Part shown: positions 59,909 to 64,000 of the stretch, in pieces | Layout of the letters: each line of letters opens with the position of its first letter | Position numbering within the stretch: the first letter of the stretch is position 1 | Origin: Acholeplasmataceae bacterium UBA5769 | GTDB taxonomy: Bacteria > Bacillota_I > Bacilli_A > Acholeplasmatales > Acholeplasmataceae | Reading direction: 5' to 3' | Assembly: GCA_002418725.1 (NCBI GenBank) | Contig: DIER01000013.1 | Coordinates: 5,106-69,105, forward strand | DNA: 64,000 nucleotides | Made by a program: the position numbers and the translations under genes | The notes under the pieces: model-generated | Told to the model about the DNA's origin: nothing | What the model saw: only the letters and a program-made list of their open reading frames with translations | The model's database searches: none

Positions 59909-60446
59909 GCCCTGAATTACAGGACGCGTTATAAGCAATCGAAAACCTAAATTGATGGGTGATAGGTCACTCAGATGAAGACACACATATAGGGCATAGT
60001 AGAAGAAGAACTGAAGCAAGAAAGTGTGTAATGCATCAACCACTCAAAAATACAGTCAAACGTGATTTCAGCCATCGAAAGCCTTAGATAGAGGATTGTT
60101 CAAGAGAAGCACTTTCAACCTCCCAAAAACTACTCTCGAGTTATTTTATTATACTCATTTTGTATTTATGTATATGTTTATGACCGATAGAAGGGCTTTT
60201 TTATGCATTTAATTATATTATTCTCCATCCCATAACAACGATTAATGACACCAGCAATTATCTTTTTATTTTATATTTGTTCGTATAATATATATTATGT
60301 TAACCGTTACTTGTGAGCCTAACTGTGCGGTCAATTACGTTTGTGTTGATAAGTTAGTTATTGAGTTCTCTCCAAAATTTGGCTTCTACACTCATGGTGA
60401 GGTGTGAACTATCGAAAATCGACTATTACTAAACTTACATTTTCCA

Positions 60447-60476
60447 ATATGCAAAAAATTGGGCATATGGTACAAT
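60447..60476 (+). promoter_or_regulatory. Asparaginase promoter region with inverted repeat
   Basis: ATATGC (60447-60452) and GCATAT (60463-60468) form an inverted repeat just upstream of TACAAT (60471-60476). No good -35 is present, so activation or weak expression is plausible. Confidence 0.4.
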
Positions 60477-60491
60477 AAATATGGTGATCAT

Positions 60492-61469
60492 ATGAACAAG
60501 AAAACGATTCTCATTATCTTTACTGGTGGTACAATATCGATGGCAAAACATAAAGAAACGAGCAAAGCAATCATAAGTGATAATCACTCTGAATTGCTAC
60601 AAAACATCGCTTCTGAGCTAAAGAATATCGATTTATTGTCACATCAATACTCTTTAAAACCATCTCCAGCAATCACTCCTGATGACATGTTTGAACTAGC
60701 AAAACTGACAAAAGCATATATGGATGACCCTAAAATTGATGGTATTGTTATTACTCATGGTACAGACACACTTGAAGAATCTGCATACTTTTTGGACCTA
60801 TATTTAGAGACTACAAAACCTGTCGTATTCACAGGTTCAATGCGCAACTTCTCAGAGCTTGGATTTGATGGACTAAGTAATTTGGTCAGCTCAATCCTTG
60901 TGGCAGCGGACAGTGAATCAAAGCATATGGGTGTACTTGTCGTTTTAAATGATGAGATTAACGCCGCTGCTGAGGTGACAAAAACACATACATTGTCGCT
61001 TGATACATTTAAGTCTCTCGAGTTTGGGCCTATCGGAATTGTGGAGCAAGATAACGTATTGTACTACCGTCAGACACATTATCCACATCTTCACATCACG
61101 ACAGATCGCATTGAGAATCGTGTTGAAATCATTAAAGCCTATTCAGGTGCAAGTTCAGTATTACTAAACTTACTGATTGATGGTGGTTTAAAGGGACTCG
61201 TGATTGAAGCACTCGGTAGGGGCAATGTTCCCCCTATGATGATTGAAGGAATTAAAAGAGCTATCTCTTTAAACATTCCTGTTTTGATTACTTCGCGTTG
61301 TCCAAAAGGACGTGTCCTTGATAGCTATGGTTATGAAGGTGGTGGCCATCACCTAAAACAACTTGGTGCTATCTTCACTGAAAATCTATCAAGTCAAAAA
61401 GCGCGTATCCGTTTGATTCTGGCACTTGGTCATACATCCTCATTAGAAACGATTAAATCTTTTTTCTAG
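60492..61469 (+). CDS. L-asparaginase
   Basis: A 325-residue asparaginase. The first catalytic Thr is in FTGGTISM and the second in ITHGTDTLEESAYFLDL, with FTGSMRN following. There is no signal peptide, so the cytosolic (type I-like) form is likely. Releases aspartate and ammonia from asparagine. The ATG at 60492 follows a GGTGAT; the longer frame includes the promoter. Nine bases before the next membrane protein gene. Confidence 0.93.
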   Translation: MNKKTILIIFTGGTISMAKHKETSKAIISDNHSELLQNIASELKNIDLLSHQYSLKPSPAITPDDMFELAKLTKAYMDDPKIDGIVITHGTDTLEESAYFLDLYLETTKPVVFTGSMRNFSELGFDGLSNLVSSILVAADSESKHMGVLVVLNDEINAAAEVTKTHTLSLDTFKSLEFGPIGIVEQDNVLYYRQTHYPHLHITTDRIENRVEIIKAYSGASSVLLNLLIDGGLKGLVIEALGRGNVPPMMIEGIKRAISLNIPVLITSRCPKGRVLDSYGYEGGGHHLKQLGAIFTENLSSQKARIRLILALGHTSSLETIKSFF

Positions 61470-61478
61470 GAGTCAATC

Positions 61479-62168
61479 ATGGTTAAACTCGCACGCCGTA
61501 TTAGAGATCGAGAACAACTTGTTAAACTATTTGCCTATCTCGTTTTAGGTTGGGGATTAGTTGGTGTAGCGCTTCAAACCGGAAGATCTCTCTTAGGATC
61601 TAGTCCTCTTGAATATACTTTAGTTACACATTTTTACTTCACAACACAAAGTAATTTGCTTGTCGTCATCATGATGTTCATCTTTTTATTTAAGAAAAAA
61701 AGAGGTTCTATTTTTACCTCTTTTGCTTACATTACCTTAATCAATATTAGCATGACTGGAATCATTTTCCATGCACTGTTGACACCCTATATGTCACACG
61801 TTAGTTTCTTAAATCATGTACTTCATACCATTACCCCATTGCTCTATGTTTGCTTCTATTTCTTTGTTATTAAAGAGCATGTTCTTATCTCAAAATTTTG
61901 GCTTTCCCTTCTTTACCCACTACTCTATATGCTTGCAGTTTACATCATTATCGAACCTCTATTTGGAGATATGATGGAGCGTTTATTTACAACTTTTGAG
62001 GACCCCCGCTATGTATATCCGTTCTTATCACCTCGTTCTTATACCACTGGCGTTCGTGGTCTCATCTTGTTTAATTTAGGTATTTTAGCTCCTTTAGTTG
62101 CACTCTATTCATTTCTGTTGTGTTATCTAAAATCGCGATTTGAGAAACAACTAAATGGTTCAAACTAA
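61479..62168 (+). CDS. Pr6Pr-family membrane protein
   Basis: A 229-residue protein with about six helices. The HFYFTTQSNLLVVIMMF segment (Y-F-T-x-Q-S-N-L) and the HVLHTITPLLYVCFYF helix match the Pr6Pr/FAR-17a/AIG1-like family. Some eukaryotic relatives are lipid hydrolases, but bacterial members have no settled role. Probably transcribed with asparaginase. Confidence 0.8.
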   Translation: MVKLARRIRDREQLVKLFAYLVLGWGLVGVALQTGRSLLGSSPLEYTLVTHFYFTTQSNLLVVIMMFIFLFKKKRGSIFTSFAYITLINISMTGIIFHALLTPYMSHVSFLNHVLHTITPLLYVCFYFFVIKEHVLISKFWLSLLYPLLYMLAVYIIIEPLFGDMMERLFTTFEDPRYVYPFLSPRSYTTGVRGLILFNLGILAPLVALYSFLLCYLKSRFEKQLNGSN

Positions 62169-62170
62169 AG

Positions 62171-62204
62171 AAAAAAGAAGTCGTTATGCGACTTCTTTTT
62201 CTTC
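62171..62204. terminator. Bidirectional terminator between convergent genes
   Basis: AAGAAGTCG / CGACTTCTT with a 5-nt loop, A and T runs on the two sides. The stop codon of the minus gene lies in the loop. Confidence 0.9.
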
Positions 62205-63278
62205 ATTTTCGTGAGTTTCTTCACTTTGATTTTCTTGCTTTTTAGGTGTTGATTTCTTCTTTTTAGCAGGCACTTTTACCTCTTCGATAACCTTCGTCTC
62301 AGAGTCATCACTGCCTTCAATCGTTGTTTCATCAGTCTTTTCTTGGATGGGTTTTTGTTCTTGTTCTGGTGAGTAATCATCTTCGTTTTCGACTGTTTCA
62401 GATGGTGTATGAAGCATGGCTTCAGCTTCTGCAAGTCTTAATTCTTCTTCAGTTTTCTTAACTTCTTCAGCCAATGCTCTCGCTTCTTCCTTACGTTTTA
62501 AAGCCGCCATTCTTGCTTCAACGTTGGCTTTTTTCTTTTCTTCCATCAAACGTTTTTCAAGTTTAGCACGGTCTTCCTCACCTCTTTCTTCTTCAGCAAT
62601 TTCACGTAACATCTTCTGATGATCTAATTCTTTTTGTTTAAGTTCAAGACGGATTTCACGTGCCTTAAGACGTCTATTTAGACCTAATTTCATCGCTCTA
62701 AACAAACGTGTAATTGGACTAAAAATGACGGTAATGACAAGAGCAACACGTTCACCAAAACGATAGTTTCCGTTTTCAAAACGAATCTTTTTTTCTTCAA
62801 TTCGTTTCGCTTTTAATTCAGCTTTTAAGATCTTTCTTAGCATGAATAGACTATTTTTAATTTTTCTTAAACTGCGTCTTCCAAGGGAATCTTCAACGTA
62901 CACTTTGGCTTTTTTCACTTTCGTTTCACTACCAATAACGTAGCTTCTAAAAGCTTCTAAAGGAATTGATAGTTTGAATGAATCACGTGCTAAGATGATG
63001 GTTGTCTCTTCTTTTAATGGCATGAGTTTTTTCTTATAAATGAGGCCAATCGCTGCGGCTTCCACATTCACATAACTCGTGTTTGCAACCATCACTTCGA
63101 AATAATTGTGCCCATCTCTTTGGATTAAATCTTCCTTTAAGATCAATGCTCTTTTCCCAATAAGGTTTAACGTACGCTGTGTTTTTATTAAAACAACGAT
63201 GCTTACTAAAACCAAAATAGCGAGTAAGCCAAAGATAATAACAAACTCTAATTCTAAATTTTTAATCCATTCAATCAT
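62184..63278 (-). CDS. Membrane-anchored protein with charged coiled-coil tail, unknown
   Basis: A 364-residue protein. One N-terminal helix (about 12-31) is followed by a soluble beta-type segment (about 45-130, YFEVMVANTSYVNVEAAAIG) and a second possible hydrophobic stretch (about 178-192). A Lys/Glu/Arg-rich coiled coil (195-285) and a low-complexity acidic/Lys tail with PAKKKKSTPKK follow. No family recognised. It overlaps the deoB end by 8 bp, so it is translated with it. Confidence 0.75.
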   Translation of the reverse strand: MIEWIKNLELEFVIIFGLLAILVLVSIVVLIKTQRTLNLIGKRALILKEDLIQRDGHNYFEVMVANTSYVNVEAAAIGLIYKKKLMPLKEETTIILARDSFKLSIPLEAFRSYVIGSETKVKKAKVYVEDSLGRRSLRKIKNSLFMLRKILKAELKAKRIEEKKIRFENGNYRFGERVALVITVIFSPITRLFRAMKLGLNRRLKAREIRLELKQKELDHQKMLREIAEEERGEEDRAKLEKRLMEEKKKANVEARMAALKRKEEARALAEEVKKTEEELRLAEAEAMLHTPSETVENEDDYSPEQEQKPIQEKTDETTIEGSDDSETKVIEEVKVPAKKKKSTPKKQENQSEETHENEEKEVA

Positions 63279-64000
63279 GCTTTTTACCTCCTATTAATGG
63301 TAAGAATGATGTGCCATTCTTTGGTTTTTCACATTCAAATATATCCGTAATGGTATACCCGATATCTGCAAATGTTTTGAGAACAGGAAGGGCTTTTCCA
63401 CCTTTGAAACGAGGTGAATAAGCAAGCATTGGCACATACTCACGGGTATGATCTGTACCATGATGAACAGGGTCATTTCCATGATCTGCCGTTAATATCA
63501 GTAAATCATCTTCCTGTAATTCTTGCATCAACAAGGGCAGTTGCTGATCAAAATCTTCAATCGCTTTTCCGTAACCTATTGGATCTCTACGATGTCCATA
63601 AAGGGCATCAAAATCAACTAAATTCAGAAAACATAAACCTGTGAAATCTTCCTTAGCAACTTCAATAATCTGCATCATACCATCATCATTACTCTTGGTT
63701 TTACTGTAGCGATTGATACCGTAGCCATCAAAAATATCATTGATTTTTCCTAAAGCAATCACATCGAATCCTGCTTCATCAAGAAAATTAAGTGCCGTTT
63801 TTTCATGTGGTCTTAAGGCATAATCGTGGCGATTCGAGGTTCTCTTGAAGTTATCTTTATGCTCACCAAGAAACGGTCTAGCGATCACACGACCAACTTT
63901 CCACTCTGGTTTCATTGTGATTTCTCGGGCGATTTCACAAATACGATATTGTTCTTCAATCGGTATAATGCCTTCATGCATCGCGATTTGCAGAACAGAA
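63271..64000 (-). CDS. deoB: Phosphopentomutase, C-terminal part (5' end outside window)
   Basis: The minus-strand frame is open to the window edge; upstream codons read SVLQIA before the internal Met at 63981, matching the DeoB SVLQIAAHE segment, so the gene starts beyond base 64000. Later motifs include RPFLG (with VGRVIARPFLG), the metal site LTADHGNDPVHHGTDHTREYVP and FLNLVDFDALYGHRRD. DeoB converts (deoxy)ribose-1-phosphate to 5-phosphate in nucleoside salvage. About 242 residues are visible of the usual ~390. Confidence 0.95.
   Translation of the reverse strand, partial: SVLQIAMHEGIIPIEEQYRICEIAREITMKPEWKVGRVIARPFLGEHKDNFKRTSNRHDYALRPHEKTALNFLDEAGFDVIALGKINDIFDGYGINRYSKTKSNDDGMMQIIEVAKEDFTGLCFLNLVDFDALYGHRRDPIGYGKAIEDFDQQLPLLMQELQEDDLLILTADHGNDPVHHGTDHTREYVPMLAYSPRFKGGKALPVLKTFADIGYTITDIFECEKPKNGTSFLPLIGGKKHD

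Larger units (their letters stand above)
59351..60446. other. Gene-free region with unusual base patterns
   Basis: About 1.1 kb with no convincing gene on either strand. The longest frame (59387-59584) has no ribosome site and low-complexity content. It contains an alternating purine-pyrimidine tract and long-range inverted repeats at 59637-59755, and a terminator-like hairpin at 59883-59908. Its word usage differs from the coding flanks. It may be decayed sequence, an island of regulatory RNA or a structural element. Confidence 0.7.

Noticed and set aside
1..64000. Mycoplasma-type genetic code (UGA = Trp)
   Set aside because: Several genes end in TGA at the expected C terminus and Trp codons are TGG.
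1..64000. CRISPR arrays, transposases, phage genes, tRNA or rRNA genes
   Set aside because: No regularly spaced direct repeats, no integrase or transposase motifs and no cloverleaf-like sequence were seen on reading.

Overview
The window looks like a chromosomal segment of a low-GC, wall-less or wall-poor Firmicute relative, most likely of the Acholeplasma type (Mollicutes that keep the standard code). TGA is a genuine stop codon here: the YwaF-like gene, radC, ruvB and a short ABC ATPase all end in it, and tryptophan is encoded by TGG. That excludes Mycoplasma/Spiroplasma code 4. Genes are dense, mostly on the + strand, in short operons separated by clear intrinsic terminators. Vegetative promoters (TTGACA-17-TATAAT type) are easy to read. 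The organism assignment is inference from gene content and style, not from a marker-gene search.

Layout. 1-8.0 kb: the tail of trpB, a YwaF-like membrane protein, guaB-guaA (the IMP dehydrogenase lacks its CBS module), radC, a DUF697-like membrane protein, and rplU-prp-rpmA-obgE. 8.1-11.7 kb (minus): one very long coiled-coil protein. 11.8-15.1 kb: ruvAB-queA, then a membrane-anchored EIIB-like protein whose phospho-cysteine is replaced by Glu, next to HPr. 15.1-22.3 kb: trmB, an M42 peptidase, an aldo/keto reductase, a probable pantothenate ECF S component with coaX, a phosphohexomutase and an Xaa-Pro peptidase. 22.3-24.9 kb: a compact four-gene unit of two anchored extracytoplasmic proteins plus a small ABC ATPase and a membrane partner, which I cannot assign to a known system. 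24.9-26.4 kb: infC-rpmI-rplT with an attenuator-like leader, an AUU start for infC and an extended L20. 28.0-28.2 kb: a promoter-driven structured RNA of unknown family. 28.2-35.9 kb: a second M42 peptidase, a copper-type efflux operon (ArsR/CadC-like regulator, P-type ATPase, CopZ), rsmD, small membrane proteins, a toroid-fold protein, a thioesterase and plsY. 36.0-43.4 kb: parE-parC, a TGS-domain nucleoside kinase and a winged-helix protein. 43.4-46.1 kb: EF-Ts away from rpsB and three membrane proteins, two of them ending in a SHOCT-like motif.

46.1-59.3 kb is the most distinctive block. A TetR-type regulator is divergent from an apparent operon of thiolase, SDR reductase, KAS III-like enzyme, a complete Liv-type ABC importer (two permeases, two ATPases, lipoprotein receptor), an acyl-CoA hydrolase/CoA-transferase and two alpha/beta hydrolases. 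The regulator region carries three 16-bp palindrome-like sites and two cre-like elements. The ATPase carries an extra ~215-residue coiled coil and the receptor carries two Ig-like domains. The set reads as a regulated import-and-activation pathway for an acyl-type compound that I cannot identify.

59.35-60.45 kb is a gene desert with a perfect alternating purine-pyrimidine tract nested in a long inverted structure. 60.5-64 kb: asparaginase and a Pr6Pr-type membrane protein (+), then a hypothetical membrane protein and the 3' part of deoB (minus). No tRNA, rRNA, CRISPR array, transposase or phage gene was recognised.
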